DNA from: Gammaproteobacteria bacterium
GTDB lineage: Bacteria > Pseudomonadota > Gammaproteobacteria > Chromatiales > Chromatiaceae
Reading direction: 5' to 3'
Assembly (NCBI GenBank): GCA_011389885.1
Contig: JAABTK010000005.1
Coordinates: forward strand, 1-64,000
DNA length: 64,000 bases
The notes under the pieces are model-generated. The model ran no database searches. It worked only from the letters and a program-made list of their open reading frames with translations, and was not told the origin of the DNA. Both the position numbers and the translations under genes were made by a program. Within the stretch, counting starts at the first letter, position 1; every line of letters starts with the position of its first letter. Below, piece by piece: positions 40,282 through 50,998 of this stretch.

Positions 40282-40634
40282 CGGAAACAACGCCATTTCG
40301 GAACGCAGAGGTGGTTGGCTGGTGATTGGCGGATGGTGGATGGTGCTTAGGCGAGTTCGGGGCTGCGCCAAAGCCGCAACCTCGAAAACCTCCCTCACCG
40401 GAGGTCGAGGCTTTAGCCGGGCCGAACGAAGCCCCCAACCCCGGCTAAAGCCTCAACCTCCAATGAATCCGCCTTTGCGTTATACAGCGCCTGCGTCCGG
40501 GGCGGGTATCTTTGAGGGGTTTCGGCAGCGCCTTTGCCCATCCGGCTATCGGTGTCGATCCGTGTTTATCTGTGGTTCAACTGAGTGGATGGTGCTTAGG
40601 TGAGTTTGGGGCTTCGCTCGCACCGGTTAAAGAG
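40282..40634. repeat. Repeat-rich intergenic region with palindromic element
   Basis: CGCAGAG-family text at 40262-40312 runs out of the kinase gene's 3' end. A palindrome has arms 40400-40420 and 40441-40461 (21 bases, one mismatch) around a GAACGAAGCC-containing loop. A GCGCCTTTGCCCATCC fragment of the 99-bp repeat family is at about 40528. No gene. Confidence 0.75.
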
Positions 40635-41726
40635 TCACAGCACTGCGGCAGGGTAAGACCCCAATACCTTGAATAATTGCGCCTTGTCTTTCAGCTCGGC
40701 GAGTGATTGGGCGACCACGGGGGCGTCTATGTGACCTTCGATATCGACGAAGAAGACATAGTCCCAGGTGCGGCGGCGGGAGGGGCGGGATTCGATGCGG
40801 GTCATGCTCACGCCGTGGGCCGCGAGGGGGGAAAGCAGGGCGTTGAGGCTGCCGGCCACGTTCTGGGTGGAGAGCAGTAAGGTGGTTTTGTCGTAGCCGG
40901 ACGGGGCCGCCTTTTGCCGACCCACCACGAGAAAGCGGGTGGTGTTGTCGGGTTCGTCCTCGATATTGCCGGCGAGGACGGGGAGTGCGTAGAGTTCGGA
41001 GGCCATTTCCCCGGCGATGGCCGCGGCCCCGGGTTCCTGGGCGGCTAGGCGGGCGGCCTCGGCGTTGCTGCCGACGGCGATCTGCTCGGCATGGTGAAGG
41101 TTGCGCTCCAGCCAGGAGCGGCACTGGGCCAGGGACTGCTGGTGGGAGTATAGCCTCTTCACCGCCTTGAGATCGCTTTCCGGGCTCATCAGGTGATGAT
41201 GGATGCGCAGCATCACCTCGCCGCAGATGTGCAGACAGGAGCCCAGGAACATGTCCAGGGTGTGGCTGACCATGCCCTCGGTGGAGTTTTCCACCGGCAC
41301 CACGCCGTAGTGACAGGCGCCGGATTCCACGTCCCGAAACACGTCGGAGATGGATTCCATGGCCACGGTGGATACCGAGTGCCCGAAGTGCTTGAGCGCC
41401 GCGGCCTGGGTGAAGGTGCCCTCGGGGCCGAGAAAGGCCACGCGCAGGGGCTGCTCCAGGGCCAGACAGGCGGACATGATTTCGCGAAACAGGCGCGCCA
41501 TCTCCTCGTCGCCCAAGGGTCCGGGGTTGCGCTCCTTGATCCGTGTGAGCACCGCCGCTTCGCGCTCGGGGCGGTAGAAATGCGCCGCTGTGTCCGCCGC
41601 CAGCTTGATCCGGGCCACCTCTTGGGCGGCCTCGGCCCGCTGGTTGATCAGGGCCTGAATCTGCTGGTCGATGCGATCGATCCGATCGCGGATCTCTCGC
41701 AGTTTGTCGTCGTCGTCTGCACTCAT
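40635..41726 (-). CDS. pheA: Bifunctional chorismate mutase / prephenate dehydratase
   Basis: 363 residues. AroQ chorismate mutase at 8-95 (IRDRIDRIDQQIQALINQRAE), prephenate dehydratase (VAFLGPEGTFTQAA, VPVENSTEGMV, NTTRFLVVGRQ with the TRF motif), and a C-terminal ACT domain (MTRIESRPSRRRTWDYVFFVDIEGH) for Phe feedback. Commits chorismate to phenylalanine. Follows serA by 11 bases in a serC-serA-pheA operon. Confidence 0.97.
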   Translation of the reverse strand: MSADDDDKLREIRDRIDRIDQQIQALINQRAEAAQEVARIKLAADTAAHFYRPEREAAVLTRIKERNPGPLGDEEMARLFREIMSACLALEQPLRVAFLGPEGTFTQAAALKHFGHSVSTVAMESISDVFRDVESGACHYGVVPVENSTEGMVSHTLDMFLGSCLHICGEVMLRIHHHLMSPESDLKAVKRLYSHQQSLAQCRSWLERNLHHAEQIAVGSNAEAARLAAQEPGAAAIAGEMASELYALPVLAGNIEDEPDNTTRFLVVGRQKAAPSGYDKTTLLLSTQNVAGSLNALLSPLAAHGVSMTRIESRPSRRRTWDYVFFVDIEGHIDAPVVAQSLAELKDKAQLFKVLGSYPAAVL

Positions 41727-41737
41727 GGCGTTTCCGC

Positions 41738-42913
41738 TTAGCCGGCGGCCCCCAGGCGGCGCACCGAGAGCACACCCTCAATGCCGGCGATCAGGTCCAG
41801 GCAGTCTTGCGGCGGTTCCTTGTCCACGTCCAGCAGGGTCACCGCCACTTGTTCCTTGGAGCGATTCAGCATGTCGATGATGTTGAGCCCGGCGTTGGCG
41901 AGATCGGTAGAGATTTGACCCACCATATTGGGTACGTTGGAGTTCACCACGACGATGCGATGGCCGGCGCTGCGGGGCAAGTTGATCTCCGGGAAGTTGA
42001 CCGAATTGGCGATGTTGCCGTTTTGCAGGTAGTCGCTCACCTGATCCGCCACCATAATGGCGCAGTTGTCTTCGGCCTCTTTGGTGGAGGCCCCGAGGTG
42101 CGGCAGGGAGATCACCCGCGGGTGGTCCTTCAGCCGATTGCTGGGGAAGTCGCAGACATAGCCGTAGAGTTTGCCGTCATCCAGTGCGGCCACCACCGCC
42201 TCGTCGTCGATAATGCCGTTACGCGCGAAGTTCAGCAGCACCGCGCCCTCCTTTATTAGGCGCAGCCGTTCGGCGTTGATCATGTTGCGGGTGGCATCGA
42301 TCAGCGGCACATGAAAGGTGATGAAGTCGGACTGGGAGACCAGCTCGTCCACGCTGATGGCCTGGCGCACATTGGATTCCAGTTTCCAGGCGCTCTGCAC
42401 GGTGATGGTGGGGTCGTAGCCGATGACGTTCATGCCTAGGGCGTGGGCGGCGTTGGCCACCTTGACGCCAATGGCGCCCAGGCCCGCCACGCCCAGGGTG
42501 CGACCGGGCAACTCGAAGCCGACGAAGTTTTTCTTGCCCGCCTCCACGGCCTTGTTAATCGCCGCGTCCTCGCCCTCCAGGCCGCGGGCGAAGTCCCAGG
42601 CCGGGCCGATATTGCGCGCGGCTATCAGCATCCCGGCCAGCACCAGTTCCTTGACCGCGTTGGAATTGGCGCCGGGGGCGTTGAATACGGCCACGCCTTG
42701 CGCGGTCATCTGGGGCACCGGGATGTTGTTCACCCCGGCCCCGGCGCGACCGATGGCCTGCACCGTGTCCGGCAGTTGCATGTCGTGCATCTTGGCCGAG
42801 CGCACCAAGATGGCGTCCGGGTGGGAGAATTCGGAGGAGATTTCATACTGATCGCGGGGCAGGCGCTCTAGGCCGGCCACCGAGATGTTGTTCAGCGTAA
42901 GGATTTTGTACAT
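41738..42913 (-). CDS. serA: D-3-phosphoglycerate dehydrogenase
   Basis: 391 residues. NAD-binding GVAGLGAIGVKVANAAHALGMNV, catalytic Arg/Glu/His region (FARNGIIDDEAV, LPHLGASTKEAEDNCA) and a C-terminal ACT domain (VVNSNVPNMVGQISTDLA) that likely binds serine. First step of serine synthesis, beside serC for the second. The short N-terminus and length suit the 390-residue class rather than E. coli SerA. Confidence 0.94.
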   Translation of the reverse strand: MYKILTLNNISVAGLERLPRDQYEISSEFSHPDAILVRSAKMHDMQLPDTVQAIGRAGAGVNNIPVPQMTAQGVAVFNAPGANSNAVKELVLAGMLIAARNIGPAWDFARGLEGEDAAINKAVEAGKKNFVGFELPGRTLGVAGLGAIGVKVANAAHALGMNVIGYDPTITVQSAWKLESNVRQAISVDELVSQSDFITFHVPLIDATRNMINAERLRLIKEGAVLLNFARNGIIDDEAVVAALDDGKLYGYVCDFPSNRLKDHPRVISLPHLGASTKEAEDNCAIMVADQVSDYLQNGNIANSVNFPEINLPRSAGHRIVVVNSNVPNMVGQISTDLANAGLNIIDMLNRSKEQVAVTLLDVDKEPPQDCLDLIAGIEGVLSVRRLGAAG

Positions 42914-42993
42914 AACTGGCCCCGTTGAGGTTTGGCTTCGGCAACGGCCTCTGGCGTGTCCGGCGCGAGTCCGGGACAGGGGAGCGCCCGCTT

Positions 42994-43011
42994 AAACTCG
43001 CGTTCGACACG
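42994..43011. repeat. AAACTCGCGTTT element, single arm
   Basis: Matches the arm at 10483-10500 with small differences, in the 108-base gap between serC and serA. Confidence 0.65.
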
Positions 43012-43021
43012 CCTTTGGCGA

Positions 43022-44092
43022 CTAACCGCGGCGTTTTTCGAAGTCGGCCATGAACGCAATCAGCGCATCCACGCCGGCCTCCGGCATGGCATTGTAGATG
43101 CTGGCGCGCATGCCGCCCACCGAGCGGTGTCCCTTCAGGGTTACCAGACCGGCCGGCTTGGCCTCGGCCAGGAAGTCGGCGTCAAGGTCGGCATTGGCCA
43201 GGGTGAAGGGGACGTTCATCCAGGAGCGGCAGCTCGGTTCCGCCGGGTTTTGATAGAAGGGCGAGTTGTCGATGGCGTCGTAAAGCCTCTTGGCCTTGCG
43301 CTCGTTCACCTCGGCCATGGCGGCGAGGCCGCCGTTGCCCTTTAGCCAGGCGAACACCAGCCCGGCCAAATACCAGCCGTAGGTGGGCGGCGTGTTGTAC
43401 ATGGAGCCGTTATCGGCATGGGTTTTGTAGTCGAACATGGCGGGCGTGCCGTCCATGGGCCGGCCGATTAAGTCCTCGCGGATAATCACCACGGTCAGAC
43501 CGGCCGGGCCGATGTTCTTTTGGGCGCCCGCGTAGATCAGGCCGAACTTGGAGACATCCAGCGGGCGGGACAGGATGGTGGAGGACATGTCGGCGATTAG
43601 CGGCACGTCGCCGGTGTCCGGGATATAGGGGAACTCCACGCCCTGAATGGTCTCGTTGGGGGTGTAGTGGACATAGGCGGCATCGGCGTTGAGTTGAAGA
43701 TCGCCGGCGGCCGGGACGCTCATGCCGGCCTCGCCCGCGATGTTCACCGCGCAGAAGCGCTTGGCTTCGGCGATCGCCTTCTTGGACCAGGAACCGGTAT
43801 TGATGTAGTCCGCGCCCTTTTTGCCCCGCAGCAGGTTCATCGGGATCATCGCGAACTGGCTGGAGGCGCCCCCTTGCAGGAATAGCACCTTGTAGTTGTC
43901 CGGGATGCTCATTAGCTCACGCAGGTCGGCCTCGGCCTGCTCGGCGATGGACATGAACTCCTTGCCGCGATGGCTCATCTCCATCACCGACAGGCCGGCC
44001 CCATGCCAATCCAGCAGTTCTTCCTGCGCCTGCTTCAGAACGGCTTCCGGCAGCGCGGCCGGGCCGGCGCTGAAATTGTAGACTCGGGACAT
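43022..44092 (-). CDS. serC: Phosphoserine aminotransferase
   Basis: 356 residues. Starts YNFSAGPAALPEAVLKQAQEE; pyridoxal-phosphate Lys region LIYAGAQKNIGPAGLTVVII; GHRSVGGMRASIYNAMP near the C-terminus. Transaminates phosphohydroxypyruvate in serine synthesis and the related pyridoxine step. First gene of the serC-serA-pheA operon. Confidence 0.97.
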   Translation of the reverse strand: MSRVYNFSAGPAALPEAVLKQAQEELLDWHGAGLSVMEMSHRGKEFMSIAEQAEADLRELMSIPDNYKVLFLQGGASSQFAMIPMNLLRGKKGADYINTGSWSKKAIAEAKRFCAVNIAGEAGMSVPAAGDLQLNADAAYVHYTPNETIQGVEFPYIPDTGDVPLIADMSSTILSRPLDVSKFGLIYAGAQKNIGPAGLTVVIIREDLIGRPMDGTPAMFDYKTHADNGSMYNTPPTYGWYLAGLVFAWLKGNGGLAAMAEVNERKAKRLYDAIDNSPFYQNPAEPSCRSWMNVPFTLANADLDADFLAEAKPAGLVTLKGHRSVGGMRASIYNAMPEAGVDALIAFMADFEKRRG

Positions 44093-44163
44093 AAAAGGTG
44101 TGCTCCCCTATGGGTTGGTTTTCTAGGTTCGGTGATTTTCGGGTCTTGAGGCCGGCTCGGCGA

Positions 44164-44994
44164 TCAGCCGTGCCGGTCCAGCCAATCGGCCAGATCCTGT
44201 TCGGTTTGGAAGTCGAACAGGGCGTCGGCGAGGGCGTCCAATTGGTCTGCGTTCAGGGCGGTGACGCGGGTGCGATAGGAGGCAGGCGAATCAGCGATGC
44301 GTCGGTTTAACTGACGCCAAAGGATTTTTGTCTCTCCCTCGGCCTCCCCTTCCGCAAACACCTCTTGGTAAAACCGCGTATCTTTCAGCTCTACGTCCGG
44401 TAAATGCAGCATTTTGCGTATCTCCTCCCGCCCAAGACGGGGAAACTTGTAGATCAGCACCGTCTCCAACAAGCCGATGATCTGGCGTTGGTCCGCCTCC
44501 GCCGGGCAGGCCTCGACGCTGTGCCTCGCAATGCGTGTCACCAAAGGCCCGCTGGCCGGCGGGTCCGCCACGATCAGGCGCAACAGGTCCAAACCCCAAT
44601 CCATCGACTCGGCCTGCTCCAGATCCTCCAGGTCGATCCTTTGGATCCAGCCCGCCTCGAACACAGGCCCGAAGGGGGTGATATCGCCCCTATCATAGGA
44701 GCGATCCGGGTACAGCACCAAGGCCCGCCAGTGTTTGATCCGTTGTTGGCGCAGGCTCAGCGCGATCCCGGCCAGCCAACGATAATAGAAGTCCTCGTCT
44801 CGATAAAACTGCGTCTCCCAAAACACGAAGGGCGCGGTTTCGTCCCCGGGCCAGAGCAGGCCGTCCAGGCGCGTCCCCACCTCTTTTAGCTCCAGGGAGC
44901 GCTGGGTGTAGCCTCTATCCTCTAGCCCCGCCAGACGGCACAGGATCTGCGGGCGGGCCGCGAAGATGCGGTGCAAGAGCTTATCGGTCTTCAT
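44164..44994 (-). CDS. DUF2887/DUF4351 Rpn-like nuclease protein
   Basis: 276 residues. DUF2887 N-terminus (MKTDKLLHRIFAARP, RLDGLLWP and FVFWETQFYRD with the D...ExQ nuclease pattern), then YKFPRLGREEIRKMLHL, and a DUF4351-like C-terminal helical tail (LDALADALFDFQTEQDLADWL). Related in fold to Rpn proteins. It lies between gyrA and serC, which are adjacent or nearly so in many relatives, so it may be an insertion. Confidence 0.87.
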   Translation of the reverse strand: MKTDKLLHRIFAARPQILCRLAGLEDRGYTQRSLELKEVGTRLDGLLWPGDETAPFVFWETQFYRDEDFYYRWLAGIALSLRQQRIKHWRALVLYPDRSYDRGDITPFGPVFEAGWIQRIDLEDLEQAESMDWGLDLLRLIVADPPASGPLVTRIARHSVEACPAEADQRQIIGLLETVLIYKFPRLGREEIRKMLHLPDVELKDTRFYQEVFAEGEAEGETKILWRQLNRRIADSPASYRTRVTALNADQLDALADALFDFQTEQDLADWLDRHG

Positions 44995-45017
44995 GCGGAT
45001 TGCGGTCCCAAGACACC

Positions 45018-47621
45018 CTACTCTTCAGGTGTTTCGCCCGCCTCGCCGTCTTCGGGGTCTGCGCCCTCTTCGTCCTCTTCGGCGTCATCCGCTCCTTCGA
45101 GGTACTCAATGCGCTCAATGCCCACCAGCCGTTCGTCCTGGCCCAGCCGGATCAGCCGCACGCCCTGGGTGTCGCGACCGAGGCTTGAGACATCGCCCAC
45201 CTTGGTGCGCACCAGCACGCCGCCGTTGGTGATCAGCATGATTTCGTCGCGCTCGTCCACCAACACCGCCCCCACCTGCTGGCCGTTGCGCTCGGAGGCC
45301 TTGATGGAGATCACGCCCATGCCGCCGCGGCCGCGTAGCGGGTACTGCTCCACCGGGGTGCGTTTGCCGTAGCCGTTTTCGGTGACGGTGAGCACCTCGC
45401 AATCGTCCTGGGCGATGATCAGGGAGATCACCTCTTGCCCTTCGCCGAGCTTCACCCCGCGCACGCCGCAGGCGGTGCGGCCCATCATCCGCACGTCCTC
45501 TTCGTTAAAGCGGATGGCCTTGCCGGCGGAGGTGAAGAGCATAACGTCCTGGGAGCCGTCGGTGATGGCCACCCCGACCAGTTGATCGTCTTCCCGCAGG
45601 TCCACCGCAATGATGCCGCTGGTGCGCGGGCGGGAGAAGTCCACCAGGCGGGTCTTCTTCACCGTACCCGAGCTTGTGGCCATGAACACATATTGCTCTT
45701 CGCTGTACTCGCGCACCGGCAGCACGGCATTGATGCGCTCGCCCTCCTCCAGCGGCAACAGGTTCACAATGGGCTTGCCGCGGGCGTTGCGGCCGCCCTG
45801 GGGCAATTGGTAGACCTTGAGCCAATACACCCGCCCGCGGCTGGAGAAGCACAGGATGGTATCGTGGGTGTTGGCCACGAACAGTTGATCCACGAAGTCC
45901 TCGTCCTTGGTGGAGGTCGCGGCCTTGCCGCGCCCGCCGCGCTTTTGCGCCTGGTAGACATCCAGCGGCTGGGACTTGGCGTAGCCGGTGTGCGACAGGG
46001 TCACCACCACATCCTCTTCGGAGATCAGGTCTTCCAGGCCCAGATCCAAATGGTCGGTGATGATTTGGGTGCGCCGCTCGTCGCCGAACTGCTCCTTGAT
46101 CGCCAGCAGCTCGTCGCGAATCACCGCCATCAGCCGATCCGCACTAGACAAGATGTCCAGCAGCTCGGCGATGGCCTGGAGGATCTCCTCGTACTCCTGA
46201 ATGATCTTGTCCTGCTCCAACCCGGTAAGCTTCTGCAAGCGCAGGTCCAGGATGGCCTGGGCCTGTTTCTCGGTCAGCTTGTAGCCTTGGTCGGTGCGCC
46301 CATAGACGGGGTCCAGATCATCGGGCCGGGAGGCGTCGGCGCCGGCCCGCTCCAGCATCACGTCCACGGTTCCCGAGGCCCACAGGCGTTCCATCAATCC
46401 GGCCTTGGCCGCGGCGGGATTGGGGGCCTCGCGGATCAGCTTGATCACCGGGTCGATATTGGCCAGGGCCACCGCCAGGCCTTCCAGGATATGCGCCCGC
46501 GCCCGCGCCTTGCGCAGCTCGAACAGGGTGCGGCGGGTCACCACCTCGCGGCGGTGACGGATGAAGTACTCCAGCACCTGCTTCAGGTTCAGCAGCCGCG
46601 GCTGGCCGTCCACCAGCGCCACCATGTTGATGCCGAACACGCTCTGCATCTGGGTGTGCTGAAACAGGTTGTTCATCACCACCTCGGCCATTTCGCCCCG
46701 GCGCAGCTCGATCACCATGCGCATGCCGTCCTTGTCCGACTCATCGCGCAGCTCGGTGATGCCCTCGATGCGTTTTTCCTTCACCAGCTCGGCGATCTTC
46801 TCCAGCAGCCGCGCCTTGTTCACCTGATAGGGCAACTCATGCACCACGATGCGCTGCTTGCCGTTGTCTTCGGTCTCGATCTCGGTGCGGGCGCGCACAT
46901 AGATGCGGCCGCGGCCGGTCCGATAGGCCTCGTGAATGCCTCGGGCGCCGTTGATAATGGCCGCGGTGGGCAGGTCCGGCCCCGGGATGTGCGCCATCAG
47001 GCCCTCGATGGAGATGCCCGGATCCGCGATCAGCGCCAAACAGCCGTCCACCACCTCGTTCAGGTTATGCGGCGGAATGTTGGTGGCCATGCCCACCGCG
47101 ATGCCGGCGGAGCCGTTCACCAGCAGGTTCGGCGCCCGCGTGGGCAACACCTGGGGCTCCTGCTCGGAGCCGTCGTAGTTATCGACGAAATCGACGGTTT
47201 CCTTGTCGATATCCGCCAGCAACTGGTGCGCGATCTTGGCCATGCGCACCTCGGTGTAGCGCATGGCGGCCGGGGCGTCGCCGTCCACCGAGCCGAAGTT
47301 GCCCTGACCATCCACCAGCATGTAGCGCATGGAAAAGGGCTGGGCCATGCGCACGATGGTGTCGTAGACCGCCGAATCGCCATGGGGGTGGTACTTACCG
47401 ATCACGTCACCCACCACGCGGGCGGACTTCTTGTACGGTTTGTTCCAGTCGTTGCCCAGCACGCTCATCGCGAACAGCACGCGACGATGCACCGGCTTGA
47501 GTCCGTCTCGAACGTCAGGCAACGCACGCCCCACGATTACGCTCATCGCGTATTCGAGGTAGGACTGCGCCATCTCGTCTTCAAGATGGACCGGAAGGAC
47601 TTCTTTTGCGAACTCTGCCAT
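45018..47621 (-). CDS. gyrA: DNA gyrase subunit A
   Basis: 867 residues. Breakage-reunion domain with catalytic Tyr122 (AAMRYTE). The quinolone-resistance region keeps the sensitive-type Ser83 and Asp87 ([13 protein letters not shown]). C-terminal beta-pinwheel blades follow, including the GyrA box (QKRGGRGKA). The acidic tail ([19 protein letters not shown]) is typical. Divergent from leuS with a 166-base shared promoter region. Confidence 0.98.
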   Translation of the reverse strand: MAEFAKEVLPVHLEDEMAQSYLEYAMSVIVGRALPDVRDGLKPVHRRVLFAMSVLGNDWNKPYKKSARVVGDVIGKYHPHGDSAVYDTIVRMAQPFSMRYMLVDGQGNFGSVDGDAPAAMRYTEVRMAKIAHQLLADIDKETVDFVDNYDGSEQEPQVLPTRAPNLLVNGSAGIAVGMATNIPPHNLNEVVDGCLALIADPGISIEGLMAHIPGPDLPTAAIINGARGIHEAYRTGRGRIYVRARTEIETEDNGKQRIVVHELPYQVNKARLLEKIAELVKEKRIEGITELRDESDKDGMRMVIELRRGEMAEVVMNNLFQHTQMQSVFGINMVALVDGQPRLLNLKQVLEYFIRHRREVVTRRTLFELRKARARAHILEGLAVALANIDPVIKLIREAPNPAAAKAGLMERLWASGTVDVMLERAGADASRPDDLDPVYGRTDQGYKLTEKQAQAILDLRLQKLTGLEQDKIIQEYEEILQAIAELLDILSSADRLMAVIRDELLAIKEQFGDERRTQIITDHLDLGLEDLISEEDVVVTLSHTGYAKSQPLDVYQAQKRGGRGKAATSTKDEDFVDQLFVANTHDTILCFSSRGRVYWLKVYQLPQGGRNARGKPIVNLLPLEEGERINAVLPVREYSEEQYVFMATSSGTVKKTRLVDFSRPRTSGIIAVDLREDDQLVGVAITDGSQDVMLFTSAGKAIRFNEEDVRMMGRTACGVRGVKLGEGQEVISLIIAQDDCEVLTVTENGYGKRTPVEQYPLRGRGGMGVISIKASERNGQQVGAVLVDERDEIMLITNGGVLVRTKVGDVSSLGRDTQGVRLIRLGQDERLVGIERIEYLEGADDAEEDEEGADPEDGEAGETPEE

Positions 47622-47787
47622 TGAATCTGAATTTCCTGTTCCTGAACCCGGATAAACCCCGGCATTCTACCATACAAAAAGATGCGACGACTGTGCGCCG
47701 AGCGCATCGCCCGATTCGCACCGATCCTCACTCTGCGGTATCCTTCCGAAGTTCACCCCTACCCCAACCAAAACCCCAAGCCGAGCC
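47622..47787. promoter_or_regulatory. gyrA-leuS divergent promoter region
   Basis: 166 bases with no gene; must hold both promoters. An AT-rich patch at about 47665-47685 (CTACCATACAAAAAG) is the most promoter-like part. No T-box or other known leader element was seen for leuS. Confidence 0.4.
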
Positions 47788-50403
47788 ATGCAAGAGACCT
47801 ACAACCCGGAGCAGATCGAGACGGAGGCCCAGGCCCACTGGGCGGCGAACCGCACCTTCAACGTCACCGAGGACCCCGAGCGCGAGAAGTTCTACTGCCT
47901 CTCCATGTTCCCCTACCCCAGCGGCAAGCTGCATATGGGGCATGTACGCAACTACACCATTGGTGATGTAATCGCCCGCTATCAGCGCATGCTGGGCAAG
48001 AACGTGCTCCAGCCCATGGGCTGGGACGCCTTCGGGCTGCCCGCCGAGGGGGCTGCGATCAAGAACAAAATGGCCCCGGCCAACTGGACCGACTCCAACA
48101 TCGAGTACATGCAGGGCCAGCTCAAGCGCCTGGGCTTCGGCTACGACTGGGAGCGCGAGCTGGCCACCTGCCGGCCCGACTACTATCGGTGGGAGCAGTG
48201 GCTGTTCATCCGGCTGTTCGAAAAGGGCTTGGTCTACCGCAAGAACTCGGTGGTGAACTGGGACCCGGTGGACCAGACGGTGCTGGCCAACGAACAGGTG
48301 ATCGAGGGCCGCGGCTGGCGCTCGGGGGCGCTGGTGGAGCGGCGGCAGATCAGTCAGTGGTTCGTGAAGATCACCGACTACGCCCAGGAGCTACTGGACG
48401 AGCTGGATAACCTGGAGGGCTGGCCGGACAACGTGCGCACCATGCAGCGCAACTGGATCGGCCGCTCCGAGGGCGTGCAGATGGACTTCGGCATCGAGGG
48501 CTCGGACCTGCCTGCCGGCGCGGCTGGCGCGGCTGGCGAACGCCTGTCCGTCTACACCACCCGCCCCGACACCCTAATGGGCGTCACCTATGTGGCGGTG
48601 GCCGCCGACCACCCGCTGGCCAAGGCCGCCGCCGCGGGCAACGCCGAACTCCAGGGCTTCATCGAGGAGTGCAGCCACGCCGGCGCCTCCGAGGCGGACA
48701 TCGAGACCATGGAGAAAAAGGGCATGCCCCTGGGGGTGAACGCCATTCATCCCGTCAGCGGCGAGCCGGCGCCCATCTATGCCGCCAACTTCGTGCTCAT
48801 GGGCTACGGCACCGGTGCGGTGATGGCGGTGCCGGCCCACGACCAGCGCGACTGGGAGTTCGCCGCCAAGTACGGCATCCCCATCCGCCCGGTGATCCGC
48901 GCCGCGGACGGGGCCGACGACTCGGTTGAACACCAGGCCTTCACCGACAAGGGCGTGCTGTTCAACTCCGGCGAGTTCGACGGCCTCACCTCCGAACAGG
49001 CCTTCGACGCCATCGCCGGGTTCCTTCAGGCCCGGGGCCGCGGCGAAAAGCGGGTGAACTTCCGCCTGCGCGACTGGGGCGTCTCCCGCCAGCGTTACTG
49101 GGGCGCGCCGATTCCGATGATCCACTGCCCCGCGTGCGGCATCGTGCCGGTGGACGAAAAAGACCTGCCGGTGGTGCTGCCCGAGGACGTGGCCTTCGAC
49201 GACACCGGCGGCTCGCCGATTAAAAAGATGCCCGACTGGTATCAAACCGCCTGCCCCCAGTGCGGCGGCGCGGCGGAGCGCGAGACCGACACCTTCGACA
49301 CCTTTATGGAGTCCTCCTGGTACTACGCCCGCTACACAGGCCCGGACAACGCCGACGCCATGCTGGACCAGCGCGCCAACTACTGGCTGCCGGTGGACCA
49401 TTATGTCGGCGGCGTGGAGCACGCCATCCTGCATCTGCTGTACGCCCGCTTTTATCATAAGCTAATGCGCGACGCAGGGTTGGTTGAATCCGACGAGCCC
49501 TTCACCCGCCTGCTGACCCAGGGCATGGTGGTGGCCGAAACCTACTTCCGCGAGGCGGAAAACGGCCAAAAGCACTGGTTCAACCCCGCCGAGGTGGAAA
49601 CCGAGACCGACGACAAGGGCCGGGTGGTCTCCGCCACCCTGCAACAGGACGGGCAACCGGTGCGGGCCGGCGGCATCGAAAAGATGTCCAAGTCTAAAAA
49701 CAATGGCGTGGACCCGCAGCAGGCGGTGGACCGCTACGGCGCCGACACCATGCGCCTCTACACCATGTTCACCTCGCCGCCGGACCAGTCCCTGGAATGG
49801 AACGACGAAGGGGTGGAGGGGGCCCACCGCTTCGTAAAGCGCCTGTGGAACCTCGCGGTGCAAAACGAGGCGGCCATTCGCGCGGCGGGCGACGCCATTC
49901 CCGAGCTGAACGCCGAACAGCAGAAGGCCCGCCACCAGATTCACGCCGTCCTCAAGAAGGCCCTGTTCGACTACCAGCGCCAGCAGTACAACACCGTGGT
50001 CTCCGCCTGCATGCAGATCGTCAACGTCCTGTATAAGCTCGGCGGCGAACCCGCAGACCGCAAGCTGCTGCGCGAAGGCCTGAGCCTGACGCTGCGCCTG
50101 CTCGCCCCCATCGCCCCCCATGTCACCCACCACCTGTGGCGGGAACTGGGCTATGGCGACGAAATCCTGGAGGCCGGTTGGCCGGCGGTGGACGAGTCCG
50201 CCCTGCAACAAGAGAGCGTACAGTATGTGGTGCAGGTGAACGGCAAGGTGCGCGCCCGCATCCAGGTCCCCGCCGACGCGCCCAAGGAGGCCGTGGAAGA
50301 GGCCGCCCTGGCGGATGACAATGTGCAAAAGTTCATCGGCGACGCCGCGGTGCGCAAGGTCATCGTGGTGCCCAACAAACTGGTCAATGTGGTGGCGAAA
50401 TGA
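47788..50403 (+). CDS. leuS: Leucyl-tRNA synthetase
   Basis: 871 residues. HIGH motif as [15 protein letters not shown], editing domain ([17 protein letters not shown]), zinc-type CPACG and CPQCG, and KMSKS ([15 protein letters not shown]). First gene of the conserved leuS-lptE-holA group; its stop overlaps lptE (ATGA). Confidence 0.98.
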   Translation: MQETYNPEQIETEAQAHWAANRTFNVTEDPEREKFYCLSMFPYPSGKLHMGHVRNYTIGDVIARYQRMLGKNVLQPMGWDAFGLPAEGAAIKNKMAPANWTDSNIEYMQGQLKRLGFGYDWERELATCRPDYYRWEQWLFIRLFEKGLVYRKNSVVNWDPVDQTVLANEQVIEGRGWRSGALVERRQISQWFVKITDYAQELLDELDNLEGWPDNVRTMQRNWIGRSEGVQMDFGIEGSDLPAGAAGAAGERLSVYTTRPDTLMGVTYVAVAADHPLAKAAAAGNAELQGFIEECSHAGASEADIETMEKKGMPLGVNAIHPVSGEPAPIYAANFVLMGYGTGAVMAVPAHDQRDWEFAAKYGIPIRPVIRAADGADDSVEHQAFTDKGVLFNSGEFDGLTSEQAFDAIAGFLQARGRGEKRVNFRLRDWGVSRQRYWGAPIPMIHCPACGIVPVDEKDLPVVLPEDVAFDDTGGSPIKKMPDWYQTACPQCGGAAERETDTFDTFMESSWYYARYTGPDNADAMLDQRANYWLPVDHYVGGVEHAILHLLYARFYHKLMRDAGLVESDEPFTRLLTQGMVVAETYFREAENGQKHWFNPAEVETETDDKGRVVSATLQQDGQPVRAGGIEKMSKSKNNGVDPQQAVDRYGADTMRLYTMFTSPPDQSLEWNDEGVEGAHRFVKRLWNLAVQNEAAIRAAGDAIPELNAEQQKARHQIHAVLKKALFDYQRQQYNTVVSACMQIVNVLYKLGGEPADRKLLREGLSLTLRLLAPIAPHVTHHLWRELGYGDEILEAGWPAVDESALQQESVQYVVQVNGKVRARIQVPADAPKEAVEEAALADDNVQKFIGDAAVRKVIVVPNKLVNVVAK

Positions 50404-50903
50404 CCCCGACTCCGTTCCGCTGGATCCTGCTTTCGAGCCTGCTGCTGACCCTAACGGCCTGCGGCTTCCAGCTCCGCGGCCAGGTCGAGCTGCCGGCGGG
50501 GATCAACCCGCTATTCGTCCAAGGCCTGGGCGAATACGATCCGATTTACCGCGAACTCAAGGCCCAACTCGGCTTCTCGGGCATCCGCATCGCCGAGACC
50601 CGGACCCAGGCCGGGGCGGTACTGGTGATCAGCGGCCGCCAGTCCGAGAAAAGAGTGCTCTCGGTGGACAGCCACGGCAAGGTGGCCGAATACGAGTTGC
50701 ACGAATCCCTGAAGTTCGCTCTACGCAGCGCGAAAGGCGAACAGCTGCTCGCGGCCCAGCGGGTCAGCCTGAATCGGGACTATGTCTATGCCGGCGAGCA
50801 GGCACTCGGCAAACAGGAAGAGGAGCAGATGCTGCGGGAGGACATGCACAAGGACCTCGCTTCTGAAATACTCCGGCGGATGCAGATCGGCCTGGGGCAG
50901 TAA
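50400..50903 (+). CDS. lptE: LPS-assembly lipoprotein LptE
   Basis: 167 residues with lipobox [12 protein letters not shown]. Plugs the LptD barrel and helps insert lipopolysaccharide in the outer membrane. Start overlaps leuS. In most gammaproteobacteria holA follows directly; here 2.1 kb of two accessory genes intervene. Confidence 0.95.
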   Translation: MTPTPFRWILLSSLLLTLTACGFQLRGQVELPAGINPLFVQGLGEYDPIYRELKAQLGFSGIRIAETRTQAGAVLVISGRQSEKRVLSVDSHGKVAEYELHESLKFALRSAKGEQLLAAQRVSLNRDYVYAGEQALGKQEEEQMLREDMHKDLASEILRRMQIGLGQ

Positions 50904-50909
50904 AGACAG

Positions 50910-50934
50910 AACGCGAAGGGCGCTGAGGAGGCGC
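50910..50934. repeat. Left 25-bp inverted repeat of the ATPase-TOPRIM cassette
   Basis: Matches the reverse complement of 52988-53012 at 21 of 25 positions. Located 6 bases after lptE. Belongs in style to the CGCAGAG/AAGGGCGC repeat family. Confidence 0.7.
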
Positions 50935-50998
50935 AAAGGGCGCAGAGGATTCTTTTGGCTCAAGACCCAAAGGCTTAACGGTTTCAAAGGCAAACAGC

